Shown here one piece after another: positions 52,323 to 63,368 of a stretch of DNA of 64,000 nt. Each line of letters begins with the position of its first letter. Within the stretch, counting starts at the first letter, position 1. Source of the stretch: Vavraia culicis subsp. floridensis (Eukaryota > Microsporidia > Pleistophoridae); the NCBI RefSeq assembly GCF_000192795.1, contig NW_007360608.1:8979-72978 (forward strand), in the 5' to 3' direction. The notes beneath the pieces are model-generated. The model was given only the letters and a program-made list of their open reading frames with translations, did not search any database and had not been told where the DNA came from. Both the position numbers and the translations under genes were made by a program.

Positions 52323-53224
52323 GAACATACGGTAAAGATGTCCAGAGTACGCTCTTATAAACGCTTAATAGATCAAAGTATTCAGTGGTAATAGCTCGCT
52401 TGATAGAAATAAGAACGATAGATACAACTGCCATGATAAACAACCGATTATAATCCAAAGGATTAACATTATCGGTGAAAAGTATCACAGCTGAATATAA
52501 CACATGTGGTAGTCTAAAATTACGTTTTTGAACAACGACATAATTGTGATCACTCCTGTTCATCACGTGATACGCAATAATTTACGTGCAAAATTATCAA
52601 CGTAAATTCTTCATAAATATTACTCTGTGATATGAAGTTATCATATTATTGCATATTTTGTACAAAACATGTTCTACTACGTTATCGCCTCTCGCAGATC
52701 GTGATACTTTCTTAGTGTTGCAACGTTTTTTTCTCATAATCGGTAGTACTACCTAATTAAAAATAGATTAAATGCAATGCTTCTGTAATATAACCTATAT
52801 TCAGGCAAATACTCGTTGATGACAGTTTTTTCTATTTTATCTTTACTTGTCAGCTCAGCTATAGCTTTTTACTTCATTTTTCTTCCCTTCGATGCTGTAT
52901 CTTCACTATTTGTTTTATCGTTTTGCTCTCTGCACACTGTCTGCCTGCCGTTGCTACAAATTTGATAACTGATGTCTATAAATCAATTTCTTACAACCAA
53001 CTATCTATCTATGAATTAGTTACTTGTCTTATAAATATTGTTTCATGGATACACCTTCTTGAAATTACTAATCTAGGTATGTTGATAACATATTCCTAAC
53101 TTACCTATTATATGTGAATTAAGTACTTGTTCCTGTTCTATTTCTACTTTCTTATCAATTTGCCTTTCCTTCCTCCACATCATTGACTCTCCTTTTTAAC
53201 ATTAAAATTTCCTTTCCCTTTAAA
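52323..53224. other. spacer, nothing seen
   Basis: AT-rich. Its right part becomes pyrimidine-rich and ends in CCC before the eIF5 start. Confidence 0.4.
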
Positions 53225-54109
53225 ATGCTGATCCCTATCAATAGGAATACACACGATCCGTTTTACAGGTACAAAATGCCTCAGCTCATAACAAAACAGC
53301 AGGGAAAATCAAAGAATGTTAAAACTGTACTCGTAAACATCGGGCAAATAAGTAATGCTCTCAAAAGGAAAGAGGTGCTACTACAGCAATTTATACTGTA
53401 CGAGTTATCGGTGAACAGCATGGCAAAGGACAGCATGTTCATGCTAAAGGGAGATTACGCAGCATCGGAGATACAGGACATAGTTTATGAATTTATTGGG
53501 TTGTTGGTTCAATGTAAGGAATGTGATAATCCGGAGACTGAAATGGGAGTAGAGGGCGATGAAGTGTCTCTGTGTTGCTATGCGTGCGGATGTAGAAGAG
53601 TGGTAGAGAGCAATCATAGGATAATGAACTACGTGAGGAAAAATCCTGAGGTGGCGGAGTACAAGTGCTATGGAGAGTATGATGATAGGAATGAGGGGGT
53701 GCATGATGAAGATAAATCCGTTCAAAAAGATGAAGATGCCCTTTCGCTTGAGCATGACGTGTTGCAAAGTCTCAACGAGAATTTTTCATCGTTCTACATG
53801 AGCCACCTTCCGTTAAAGCACAGAATAATTAAAGCGTCCTTTAACACTTTGATAAATGATCGCGGAAGGCTGAACGTTTATGAAAAGGTCTTCAGACAGG
53901 ACGAGGAAGCCTTAACACTCTTTTTCGAGAATCTGGAAGTATACCTGGTAGAGAATGACAAAATCAAAGAAATGAAAGTCATCTTAGATAGCCTACCGTT
54001 CTTGGATGGGGCCGATTTCAATTATTTCAAGAAAAAAAGCAAGGTGGTTGATAAGAAAGCCAGCGTGCGGATAAGAAATACATTGTTGAACTATATCAAC
54101 TACAAATAG
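53225..54109 (+). CDS. TIF5: translation initiation factor eIF5
   Basis: The 294-residue protein opens with the eIF5 signature MLIPINRNTHDPFYRYKMP, which includes the arginine finger that acts as GTPase activator for eIF2. The N-terminal domain ends in a zinc finger (CKEC, then CYACGC, ~100-130). After an acidic linker, a shortened HEAT-type domain (~170-294) should bind eIF2-beta and eIF3. The open frame extends 14 codons upstream; I use the ATG at 53225, which matches the family start and has CCC 5 nt upstream. Confidence 0.93.
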   Translation: MLIPINRNTHDPFYRYKMPQLITKQQGKSKNVKTVLVNIGQISNALKRKEVLLQQFILYELSVNSMAKDSMFMLKGDYAASEIQDIVYEFIGLLVQCKECDNPETEMGVEGDEVSLCCYACGCRRVVESNHRIMNYVRKNPEVAEYKCYGEYDDRNEGVHDEDKSVQKDEDALSLEHDVLQSLNENFSSFYMSHLPLKHRIIKASFNTLINDRGRLNVYEKVFRQDEEALTLFFENLEVYLVENDKIKEMKVILDSLPFLDGADFNYFKKKSKVVDKKASVRIRNTLLNYINYK

Positions 54110-55091
54110 AACGTTGAACAGGAACACGTAATTAAATGTTGAAGTATGCACGCAAAAATAACTGAAAAACGGACCGACTGTTGTGCGGAGCCGCGAGCAT
54201 TGGCGTTGTAAACAAGCGGTATGAATAACAAATGATGTCTTTCATGCGTTTTAAAACTTCTTTCGATGTTTGATCGTAATTCCTGTGGTATTTTCGTATT
54301 ATAGGCTGAATGTGTTCGTGTAAATTTGATGACAGCTTTTAGAGTCAAAATACACGTTCAACAACCTAATATTACCGTTTTAGCTTACGTCCTGTACTAT
54401 CGAGTGACTTTGTTGCTATCATTTCATTGATCAAAAATATTTTAACCAATTGATTCTCAACTTTAAGAAGCTCGCTCTTCATTCATGCATTCCATTCTTC
54501 TATTTATACTTTTAGCTGTAAACGCATGAAAATATGTCAAATTAGCATTTCTTTACTAAAACTACGTTTATTTGTCTCCAAATACCATCGAAAAAAGCAT
54601 AAAAAGGGAATTTGTTCACTAAGACAGGCATTTGTATAAATTACGTATTATGTGGCTTAGTTTTTACTTATACCATGCTCGTTACCATTCGTAATAATTT
54701 CATATATTTTTCGGTATTTTTTGCTTCTTGAAGCACGGTCTTTATATCACATGTTATACCCTAGTTAAATAGTAAATTCTCATGGCAAATAAATCTTACA
54801 TCTTATGATTCTCGTAGGCACTTTCATTATATCTAAGTTGCTATTCTTCTTATACCCTTTAGAAATGTTTTTAGCTCATTTTCACCGTTATAACAGCATT
54901 TATTCTGCTCAATTTGTCCAATTTATCGCCAAAATCCCTTATTTATCTTCCCGTACAACCACATCTAACAACACACTTTTCTGGTCTGCTAGAGCTCAAT
55001 TCGCCCATCTCTCTTTAACTTTCATTCTCAATTTTTCTTCCCCTTTACTCCCCTAAATCCAATAATTTTCACGGGTCCCTGCAAAAAAGCA
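54110..55091. other. spacer, pyrimidine-rich at right end
   Basis: No gene is recognised. The 100 bases before 55092 are C/T-rich on the plus strand, with CCC about 12 nt before the ATG. Confidence 0.4.
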
Positions 55092-56090
55092 ATGAACAAC
55101 AGATCCGCAAGAGATAATTCGATCCAATCGATAAAAATAAACTCGGATGCAACCACTTTCACGGACAAGAAGCAGGCACGTATAGAGCTGCGTGCACTAC
55201 GTGATGCTTTCTACCTCAAAACAGTTAAACCGAACGAAAACACGGAGAGCATACCACAAAACACCGTGCTAAAGCGTGTAACGGCGTATTGCACGGCAGA
55301 AAAGATCAACCTCAAGCATTTAAGCTCATTTCTACGCAACAATCCGATGTTCCAGCAGAGTGTGATCTATTTTGGCGAGTGTTTGTACACAAGTGTGGCG
55401 ATTGAGAAAGGGTCGGTTGATGTATTCTTCTTTGATTACGGGGTCACGGTGTTCTGGGGTGTTTCGGAGAACGTGGAGACGAAAATTCTTAAAATCATCA
55501 AAATATCAGAGTACAACTCGTACGACACGTCGAAAATTGAAGTAGAAAATTTCCAGTACGGTATTATAGACACACAGAGTATGTTCTGCAATGATGTAAT
55601 CTATCTTAACACAGAGGATTACTTTCATAAAATGATTATAAGTAATGCCATCGCACAGAGCGTGAAATTAGACTACTTCGAGAATCTGACGGACAAGACG
55701 ATCGAGAGCGTTAAGGATTTGCCGGAAGAGGTGGAGAACTGGGGGAGAGTGGGCAGGAACAGGAAGGAAATATTGAAGATGGTAGGGCGGCTGCACAAGC
55801 TGCGCATCGATCTCAATCTGGTCACCAATATTTTGGATGAGCCGGAGGTGCTTTGGCACTTTCCCAGGTATTCAGAGCTGTACGAGTCGCTGAGAAGATG
55901 TCTGGAGATTAAGGCTCGTGCAGACATCCTCAATTTGCGGTGCGATGTCATACACGGCGTGCTCGAAATTCTGTCTGAGAACATCAATACCAGAAATAGC
56001 GAAAACCTTGAGAAAATGATGGTAGGCCTTATATTCGTAAGTATTGTGGTGGGGATATTTCAAATTTTAGTTTTACTGCTGAAAAGGTGA
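55092..56090 (+). CDS. RMD1/DUF155 family membrane protein
   Basis: The 332-residue protein matches the RMD1/RMND1 (DUF155) family: RVTAYCTAEKINLKHLSSFL, the core DVFFFDYGVTVFWGV, ISNAIAQSVKLDYFE and WHFPRYSELYESLRRCLEI, ending in a C-terminal transmembrane helix (~310-329). Family members sit in mitochondrial inner or other membranes and support mitochondrial translation in animals and yeast. Since mitosomes have no genome, another role is likely here. N-terminal ~50 residues are polar. CCC lies 12 nt before the ATG. Confidence 0.85.
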   Translation: MNNRSARDNSIQSIKINSDATTFTDKKQARIELRALRDAFYLKTVKPNENTESIPQNTVLKRVTAYCTAEKINLKHLSSFLRNNPMFQQSVIYFGECLYTSVAIEKGSVDVFFFDYGVTVFWGVSENVETKILKIIKISEYNSYDTSKIEVENFQYGIIDTQSMFCNDVIYLNTEDYFHKMIISNAIAQSVKLDYFENLTDKTIESVKDLPEEVENWGRVGRNRKEILKMVGRLHKLRIDLNLVTNILDEPEVLWHFPRYSELYESLRRCLEIKARADILNLRCDVIHGVLEILSENINTRNSENLEKMMVGLIFVSIVVGIFQILVLLLKR

Positions 56091-56895
56091 TCGTATTTAC
56101 CGCAAATTAATTAAATCTGCTGTTCTGCTTACGCGTGCTGTACGTTGCCGATATGTTCTCTGTTAGTGCCGATATCCGGCCATGGAGTGCCCAAATTATG
56201 TCGTATTCTGATCGCACGTATCACTTCGTTGTACGAACACTCTAATCTAAGTTTTCAGATGGATGGTCAAGAGAGTGAGACGATGCTTGCTACCTTTGCA
56301 TGCCCGCAACGTATTCGTTTGTACCTAGTAATAAACTATATTCTGCTATATCATGGACCGTACAAAATGTTGCTAATTTTTGAGCAGAGATGGTTCATTG
56401 CAGTTAATGTGAAGAGTCATTCAACAACCGTGAACGTTAAACTCTGCATTATAACCAAGCCAAGTGCTGTTTTTTGCTTTAAAGTACGTTTTTTATCCTC
56501 TCATAACACCACATCTAGATAGTATACTAATCTGATCTTCTGGCAGTATCTTCTCCACCTTTTATTACTTGCCCGAGAAACGAACATGTTTGAGATGTCT
56601 GCTCTGGTTCAAGCGTAGTATTTACAGGCTATGAATCATTAACGGTGTGTAATCCATTGTTTAACACCATTCTACACAACAACGATAATTGCACGGTTAT
56701 AAATCGTGTCTGAGCTGCAACAATCAAAGATGATTAAACGTACTACGCCACCAACACATGAATAGCCAGTAAAATTTGTTCATTGTACACCGATAACTTA
56801 CATTCGTAAACACAATAGTTCCTTTATTTACTACCATTCCTCCACCAGCGATGCGCCATGTTCCTCGCGTCATATCCATTGACACGTTAGTAACC
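56091..56895. other. convergent spacer, nothing seen
   Basis: Chance frames only; none starts with a supported ATG. Confidence 0.4.
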
Positions 56896-57407
56896 TCAAA
56901 GTAGCCCCAATCGCCTACACAGCCCTTTCTTCTTTGCTCTCCTTTTGTTACCTCCTCCTCTCTCAACATCATCACCCCGCTTTCCCAACACTTTCGTGCG
57001 TTCAGTTTTTCTGCTGTTAACGAAATAAAGACTAATCACAAAAACTACACCGATCACCAGCAATATCAAACCAAATATGGTCAGCACGTACGAATAATGC
57101 AAGCCAGACTCTCCTCCCTTTTCACATAGACTCTTATCCTTCTTCCTACACGACATGCACTCCTTAACCCGTTCGTAAAAACGTGTTTTTTCCGTGATAA
57201 TGTGTCTGATGAGCTCATGTGACCATTTCCTTTTGATCACTTTTGTATCAAAATCATTAAATCTTTTGCATGCACCTTCGTTTGTATTTCTACATACCTT
57301 TGCTACGGTGTCACAGTCCAAATTGGCGAAGTTTTGCATATGTGGTGGAAGGGGAGGCTGCTTCGTACATTTAAAAGGTAAATAGACACACTCAATATTA
57401 TAAACAT
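56896..57407 (-). CDS. cysteine-rich type I membrane protein, apparent frameshift near its start
   Basis: The main frame encodes a cysteine-containing ectodomain (about eight Cys: CTKQPPLPPH, CDTVAKVC, ACKRF, CMSCRKK, LCEK), one transmembrane helix (YVLTIFGLILLVIGVVFVISLY) and a basic cytoplasmic tail. It has no ATG before codon ~28. In another frame an ATG at 57407 opens MFIILSVSIYLLNV, a good signal-peptide core, about 40 bases before the ectodomain. A one-base shift near 57370 would join them. This could be a sequencing error or a real break. No family is recognised. Confidence 0.5.
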
Positions 57408-57420
57408 GTTGGTTGGCCAC

Positions 57421-58561
57421 AGCACTGGTAGAGCTAATTCAGCTAGACGTTGAGAAAGTGTGGAACGAAATGAACAAAGCCAATATTCCATATTTCTTCC
57501 AAAAGTGCAGTAAATTGCCAATACTATTGATATTTCTTTTTTTACCTCATTTACTTCATGCGGCAGGTGTTCTGCTAATTAGATGCGCTATTTGCGTTTG
57601 TATGACACAACAAAATTTTATTATCTATGAAATTGTGCTTCTTTACCTTAATATGTCAAGTTTTGCCAGCTATTTCCACTTTTTTTAGATCTTTTGGTAG
57701 AAGTTCAAGAAAGTGTCTATTAAAGTGCAGATTTATGACGGGATGCACTCGTACGCATATAAAGCTCACGATGAGCAACACGTATATTCTACTGGGCAAA
57801 CCATCTTTTTGGTATGGTGGGCCTAGTCGACGTAATGAGGTGTAAACACCGCGGTAAATAAACTTGCTCGTCTCCCTTGTACCATTTTTTTCATGAAAGC
57901 ACATCGAATTGTAACAGCACGCACTCCGTCTAACACCTGCTAACTATGATGTTTTGTACGTTAGCACTTATTCCGGCCTGTTAAGCCTTTTTTGCGGTTC
58001 TTGTACCGGTCGGTACCGTCATTTACATTGCGACCGAATGTTGAAACAAAGCCACTCCTTGTATGCAACAATCCTTTGTATGAGTAGCTGACAAAATAAT
58101 AATTAAACATCGGTAAAGCGTTCATATGCAAGAAGTGATGACATTCTCACGCATTTTTCATACCAAAGTAGCTGCTGTTTATTCTTTAATTTGACCGTTA
58201 TTCCGATTAATAAACACGTGTGGGGTACGCACAGAATTACCGATCACCACAAGGCTGCGGTGTCGTCCTACGCGGTTCGCTGGCAGTATTTCACCTAATT
58301 TACTGAGAAAAAGAACGAAATGAAACAGAAATGCATTCAAATTGAGATGAAAATACGGTATAAGAGTTTTTCAGTTGTTGAAAACAACATCAAGAACAGC
58401 CTTGTACCGCGAACTATCATAAATATTTTACATCATGTGATGATGAGCTGAACTGTACCATTCCTTTAGTGATATAATACGCCTATACCACGAATAAATC
58501 ATTCATTCTCAACTCAGCATACAGAAAGCAATTTGTAAAAAAATAAACTGAGCCCTTTGCC
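57421..58561. other. spacer, nothing seen
   Basis: About 1.1 kb. Several short frames overlap the 5' end of the membrane-protein gene and I do not support them. Confidence 0.4.
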
Positions 58562-59482
58562 ATGTCAGACCTCAAACACCTGGTAGAAAATAAAGAATAC
58601 CAAAAGATTTTGGAATTGGAGGGCGACCAGTACGATAGATTCAAAGTTACGTGCCTGATACACCTTGAAAAGTACCGTGAAGCGCTGATTTTGATTAAAA
58701 AGATGGAAAAGCGGCAGGCAACACCGCAAGACGAGATGGGGGACAGGATGAGCAAGATGCAGATCGGAATGGGTACAAATGAGGACACGAGGTACGAAAA
58801 GGCGTACGCACTATACAAGTTAAGGAAGTACAAGAAGAGTCTCTCGGTTCTCAAGCGAATGGAGAGCTCAGAGCGGGTAAACGTTCTGCTGTCACAGATT
58901 TATTATTTCCTTCGCTCGTACAGAAAGGCGTACAATACGCTCTCGCAGTGTAAATATGAGAAAGAGAGGGACGTAAATTTATGTGCAATGGACTCGCTGA
59001 GCAGAATATCGTTTAGAAGGAAGGAGGATGATGCGCAGATACATCGTGTAGAGTTACGGCCTGGGCATTTAGCGGGCCAAATGGCGTATAACAGCAGCTT
59101 TGAGGACTATCGCTTTTATGATCCAGACAGTTATGTGCACAAGTACAAAAACATGTCGAACGGATACATTCAGGAACAAATCGCTAATCTTATAGGATGC
59201 GTGGATGTGGACAAATTGTCAAAAAGGAAGAGAGAAATTGCGGAGTATAACGCAAACAACGATGCTAATTTTAAGAAACATCTGCTGCACAGGAACAGGG
59301 AAATTTTCAGGAAATTGCTGCTATGCAGCGATAGAAATGTTTTGACCAGCGCTTATGTTGAGGATGTGCACTTAATGAGGTTTCTGAAATATGTGCAGAT
59401 GGGCATCAACGAGCGGGTCAGCGAGGAGGAGCTTAATTCTGTGAAAAAAATGGCTGGGATGAGTGCAGAACGCGATAATTAA
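58562..59482 (+). CDS. SRP72: signal recognition particle subunit SRP72-like
   Basis: The 306-residue protein has tetratricopeptide-like helices in its first half (YEKAYALYKLRKYKKSLSVL, VNVLLSQIYYFLRSYRKAY). Its C-terminal third carries DKLSKRKREIAEYNANN and REIFRKLLL, which fits the SRP72 region that reads KLSxxQxxxIExNxxL and CRKxxxxL. SRP72 binds SRP68 and SRP RNA in ER targeting. It is less than half the usual length, as often in microsporidia. CCC lies 5 nt before the ATG. Other TPR proteins cannot be ruled out. Confidence 0.6.
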   Translation: MSDLKHLVENKEYQKILELEGDQYDRFKVTCLIHLEKYREALILIKKMEKRQATPQDEMGDRMSKMQIGMGTNEDTRYEKAYALYKLRKYKKSLSVLKRMESSERVNVLLSQIYYFLRSYRKAYNTLSQCKYEKERDVNLCAMDSLSRISFRRKEDDAQIHRVELRPGHLAGQMAYNSSFEDYRFYDPDSYVHKYKNMSNGYIQEQIANLIGCVDVDKLSKRKREIAEYNANNDANFKKHLLHRNREIFRKLLLCSDRNVLTSAYVEDVHLMRFLKYVQMGINERVSEEELNSVKKMAGMSAERDN

Positions 59483-59670
59483 ATTTTGGCTATGAATTTT
59501 TCAAAGTTGACCGTGTTGCGAGGATAAACGAAAAGTGAGTGAGTACACGCACTGCAATGATTTTTGCGTCTTTGACCTGCCACACGGTAAATACCTGCGA
59601 ATCAGGTACAATCCTACAGACAAAAATAACTAAACCGTTTAATTCCATCCATAGAACGTCTCCTTGCCAT

Positions 59671-61311
59671 TCACTTAATTTTGTTTTTGAGATTTTCAAG
59701 GATCTCTTCACTCAGGGGCACAAAGAGTGGCCGCACATTCTCACCGATGCTGTGCTCGTCAAGTATCTGCAGCTCATCACCAATCGTTCTCGGCTCAATT
59801 GCGCACATTTGGTGCAAATCTGCACATATATTCGGTATAAACGGCTCAAACAGGTCGGCAAGCAGCGCAATCACAGAAAACACAAGCGCAAACGAGTCGT
59901 TCTTCGCTTCTTTCTCAACTTTGTGATCAAAGGCCTTCTGCAGAAAATTATTGCACACCATGCACATCTCCGAGAGCACGGTCAGTCCCTTCTTCATTTT
60001 AATATGGCACATCACATCCTTGTACTCCGACAACAAATCGTTAATTTTCTTCACAAACTCTTGTCTTGTACTGCTGTTCAGCACGCCCTTGAAGTGCACC
60101 CTTCCGTCCATCCCGTTCTTTATAAACTTCAAAACGCGGTTACACAAATTTCCAAAATTGTTTTGCAGGTCAGCAATGCTGTTCAAAAAATCTGTGAGCG
60201 AAAAGTTTGAATCCTTGCTTTCAGGCCTGATCTTCACGAGATAGTATCGCCACAGATCGCACACGCCGTACTCATTGTGCAACAAATCTGACCCAAAAAT
60301 ACCGATCTGTTTGCTCTTACTGAACTTCTTGTTCTCAAACATGAGATACTCGGTGACACTCATCTTGTTGGCCACCAAATCAAGAATGGCCGGCAGTATA
60401 ATCGTGTGGAACGGTGCATTGTCCTTTCCCATGAACTGCACCAGCTCATACGATCGAAACTCGTCTTCCAGCTCTTTCAGGCTCTCAAACTCTTTGTTTT
60501 CAGATCTTTCAACGTGTATCTTAAAGAACGAGAGGTACCCTATCACGGCATCAAACCACACGTAGAACACCTTGTTCATTCCTGGTACAGGAACACCCCA
60601 TTTGAGGTCCCGAGTGATGCACCGCTTGTGCAAGTCTTTCTCGAGCCACTGCAATGCAATTTCACGTGCATTCTTTGACCATCCAGGCGAGTTTTTCTCG
60701 TACTTCAGCCTGAGATCACCCGCTAACTCATTCAATTTTATGAACAAATGCCTTGTATCTCTGAGCTGCGGTCTTTCCCCACAAATAGCACACTCTGGAT
60801 CGATAATATCCTCTGTTTTGAGCAAAATACCACACGCATCGCACTGGTCGCCTTGCACACCGTAACACTTGCACTTGCTGCACGTACCCGTCAAGTATCG
60901 ATCGGCCAGAAACATCTCACATCTGCTGCAGTAGTACTGCTGCATTACGTCCTCCTCAATTCTATCGCCAATCTTATGAAAAACGTCCTGCACCACTTTC
61001 GAGTGCACGGCATTGCTCGTCTGTCCAAAATAATCGAACTCAATGCAGAACCAGTCGAACACATCGGTCATTATCTGCCTGTTGCACTTAACCACCTCCT
61101 CACAGGTCGTGTTGTCCTTTCGTGCACGTATCTCGGTGGCGGTGCCATAATCATCAGTTCCGCTCACGAACACCACCTTCTCGCCGCTTTTTCTGCAAAA
61201 CCGTGCGTAAACATCTGCTGAGAGCACGCATCCTATTATGTTGCCCAGATGCGGTGAATTGTTCACGTAGGGCAGTGCGGCTGTAATTACTTTTTTTCTT
61301 GTGCTTGACAT
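59671..61311 (-). CDS. MES1: methionyl-tRNA synthetase
   Basis: The 546-residue enzyme is a class I MetRS: PHLGN (HIGH motif, ~20-24), the CSGTDDYG-like FVSGTDDYGTATEIRA, the zinc knuckles CSRCEMFL, CSKCKCYGVQGDQC and CAIC, the WFDAVIGY segment, and KFSKSKQIGIFG (KMSKS). An anticodon-binding helical domain fills residues ~380-546. The C-terminal extension of animal enzymes is absent. CCCC lies 4 nt before the ATG. It converges with the SRP72-like gene, 188 bp apart. Confidence 0.97.
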   Translation of the reverse strand: MSSTRKKVITAALPYVNNSPHLGNIIGCVLSADVYARFCRKSGEKVVFVSGTDDYGTATEIRARKDNTTCEEVVKCNRQIMTDVFDWFCIEFDYFGQTSNAVHSKVVQDVFHKIGDRIEEDVMQQYYCSRCEMFLADRYLTGTCSKCKCYGVQGDQCDACGILLKTEDIIDPECAICGERPQLRDTRHLFIKLNELAGDLRLKYEKNSPGWSKNAREIALQWLEKDLHKRCITRDLKWGVPVPGMNKVFYVWFDAVIGYLSFFKIHVERSENKEFESLKELEDEFRSYELVQFMGKDNAPFHTIILPAILDLVANKMSVTEYLMFENKKFSKSKQIGIFGSDLLHNEYGVCDLWRYYLVKIRPESKDSNFSLTDFLNSIADLQNNFGNLCNRVLKFIKNGMDGRVHFKGVLNSSTRQEFVKKINDLLSEYKDVMCHIKMKKGLTVLSEMCMVCNNFLQKAFDHKVEKEAKNDSFALVFSVIALLADLFEPFIPNICADLHQMCAIEPRTIGDELQILDEHSIGENVRPLFVPLSEEILENLKNKIK

Positions 61312-61723
61312 TGAGGGGATAAAAAACGTTCAATAAATTCTGTGGTTGGTCTGCAAATTAATTTTGCTGAGTTACAAGCCCAGCACAAAGGTGAGCTATG
61401 GCCGATAACTGTTATTACCACGTGAGCGGGGATAGACAAGCGTACTTTGTAAAAAATAATATTTTGGTGCGATTTATCAAACACACTCTCAAAAATTGTA
61501 TTTATTCGTAATTAGCGTTCTTATGGAAATGCCTTTGATAAAACTGTTTTTATGACAGGCAATCCGGAATTGCTCTTATAACTACGTTTGTAATCAGCGG
61601 TTTGCCTACAATACAGGATGATAAAACAGCCCTCCATTTCTTTCTCTGCAAGTCGCTCATTCCCCATCCTACACACAGCAATCAATGGACACAACCCTCT
61701 TCATTTTTCATTGTTCCACCCCC
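61312..61723. other. divergent promoter region
   Basis: Region between MetRS and the Tfb5-like gene, with CCC motifs at both edges and C/T-rich plus-strand sequence on the right. Confidence 0.4.
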
Positions 61724-61927
61724 ATGGTTAGGGCCACGAAAGGAACATACATCAAAACTGAGATGTCCATAAAGGAAATAATAATGTTCATAAATGAGAC
61801 TGACAATGTTGTCATTGAGGAGATAAAGGACAATGCTGTGTTTATACAGCCCAATAAGATAGATATGCTGAAGTTAAAAATAGAGAACTGTCTAAATAGT
61901 ACATATAAGCATATAGAACAGCAGTAG
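61724..61927 (+). CDS. TFB5: TFIIH subunit Tfb5
   Basis: The 67-residue protein fits Tfb5 (TTDA/GTF2H5), the smallest TFIIH subunit, which stabilises Tfb2 and XPB: MVRATKGTYIKTEMSIKEII, then VVIEEIKDNAVFI and a final helix. Length (about 65-72 in the family) and the start residues match. An in-frame ATG at 61685 would add 13 residues, but CCCCC directly precedes 61724, which I take as the start. Confidence 0.8.
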   Translation: MVRATKGTYIKTEMSIKEIIMFINETDNVVIEEIKDNAVFIQPNKIDMLKLKIENCLNSTYKHIEQQ

Positions 61928-62688
61928 ATAGCTCATAGTACAATTGTAACTAAATTTTTGTTAGTTTGATGATGTTCTGGTTGCAAGAAGATGCGCTCGT
62001 AACCTTAATATGTAGCTGAGCTGCATCAGCTTGTTCAGTATTTTTATGGTACGCTTGTTTCGTTATTTACTACCTTTTGATACATCGTACGCCCTCATTA
62101 TCTTATCTATTCCTGTAGAGCTTTGCAAGCGCAGCACTTTTTAGATCTTTGTTCATTTTTTCAGCAAAACTCATTTAATACACCTCCTCACACATCAACC
62201 ACAGAGAAATAACAATTTCCTATGCGATAGGTCGATGAACATGCACGAGGAACGAAACAATTAGCGATAAAGCGTGTCGCTTTTATTTATTCCAACAATG
62301 TGTTTCACATTAAGATGTTCATAGACATTAAACGAGACACTCACGTACTTTTGCTCTTTTACGCCTCCTACACACGATCAAGAACGTAAAAAACGAAATA
62401 ATAGTTGGTTTACGAATTGACCACCATTAGAATGGATTAGCTGGTAACAGCTCATAAAGTAAACCTGTAAGAGTTACTTAAAGGTAATTTAACGTGCTAA
62501 AAGTAAATGAAACATTGAATGTGCTTGAGGCAGTTTTATTTCATGCTGTCATGGTGAATAAAAGTGTTGTTGCTTGAGAAGATAATTCTACTTAATGTTT
62601 GCATCGGGTAGTGCATTTAGCAGAACAAATTTTTTTCATAGCAGGAGAAATCGTAAAAATTTAACAGATTAAATTACACACCCCACCA
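61928..62688. other. spacer, nothing seen
   Basis: No credible gene. CCCC and CC lie just before the ATG at 62689. Confidence 0.4.
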
Positions 62689-63210
62689 ATGAAATGCACA
62701 GTCTGTCAAATCTTGCTAGAAGACGATTTCAAACAGCATTACGCATCGGAATACCACATTTACAATCTGAAACGGAAGAACAACGGCCTGTTGCCAACAA
62801 GTACAATAACAAAGGAGGAAGTAATTGAAGAAGAGCTGTATACATGCGGTAACTGCAGCAAGCAATTCATCAAGCTGGGCCGGTTTAATCAGCATGTCAA
62901 CGATTGCAATAGGAACAAGCAGGTACCGGCACAAGACGGTGCCGAAACAGATGAACAGAATGTAATTTATTATAGCGATGATTTTGATGATGAGCCGTAT
63001 CTGTACTTGCCGAGCGGAACGGTGTTGGGCAATAAAAAGTATTTGCGAATTTTTAAGCAAAACGATAAGAGCGAGTACAAAGAGAGGGGAACAGTTGTGG
63101 TCTATGATAAGAGTGTGGTTGTTGTGCCGGAGCAGAGCAAGCGAAACGAGATTAAGATCAGTTTAGGTATGAATAGGATTAGTAGGTTTAAGATGCAATT
63201 CTCGCACTAG
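62689..63210 (+). CDS. Rei1-like 60S maturation factor
   Basis: The 173-residue protein begins with the U1-type zinc finger of Rei1/ZNF622 (CTVCQILLEDDFKQHYASEY, then HIYNLKRKNNGLLP). A second finger follows (CGNCSKQFIKLGRFNQHVND with a final Cys), then an acidic linker and the family's C-terminal motif YLPSGTVLGNKKYLRIFKQN. In yeast Rei1 and Reh1 probe the exit tunnel and act in late cytoplasmic maturation of the large subunit. At under half the yeast length, some middle fingers are missing. CCC lies 7 nt before the ATG. Confidence 0.8.
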   Translation: MKCTVCQILLEDDFKQHYASEYHIYNLKRKNNGLLPTSTITKEEVIEEELYTCGNCSKQFIKLGRFNQHVNDCNRNKQVPAQDGAETDEQNVIYYSDDFDDEPYLYLPSGTVLGNKKYLRIFKQNDKSEYKERGTVVVYDKSVVVVPEQSKRNEIKISLGMNRISRFKMQFSH

Positions 63211-63279
63211 GGTGAACTGAGCGTGAGAAAATGCATGTCTTTGCTCCCTGTGGTAGGTCTGTGTTACGATCAAGCAATG

Positions 63280-63368
63280 ATGAACAGGTCTATCATTAAT
63301 TGCTTGAGAAGATGATTTATTTTTGGGGTAAGAGCAGCATTTTAGCAGTTAATGATAGACCTGTTCAT
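63280..63368. repeat. perfect 20-bp inverted repeat
   Basis: ATGAACAGGTCTATCATTAA (63280-63299) is the exact reverse complement of 63349-63368, with a 49-base spacer. It lies about 70 bp after the Rei1-like stop. Confidence 0.9.

Noticed and set aside
52030..52566. Long minus-strand frames crossing the minisatellite and the N gap
   Set aside because: They are open only because the 45-bp unit lacks stops in that frame, and they cross unknown bases.
54805..55056. Plus-strand hydrophobic 83-codon frame
   Set aside because: It lies in the pyrimidine-rich leader of the RMD1-like gene, where C/T skew produces hydrophobic-looking frames.
57413..57688. Plus-strand frame opposite the membrane-protein gene
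   Set aside because: Starts at TTG, without CCC or TATA signals, and overlaps the 5' region of the minus-strand gene.
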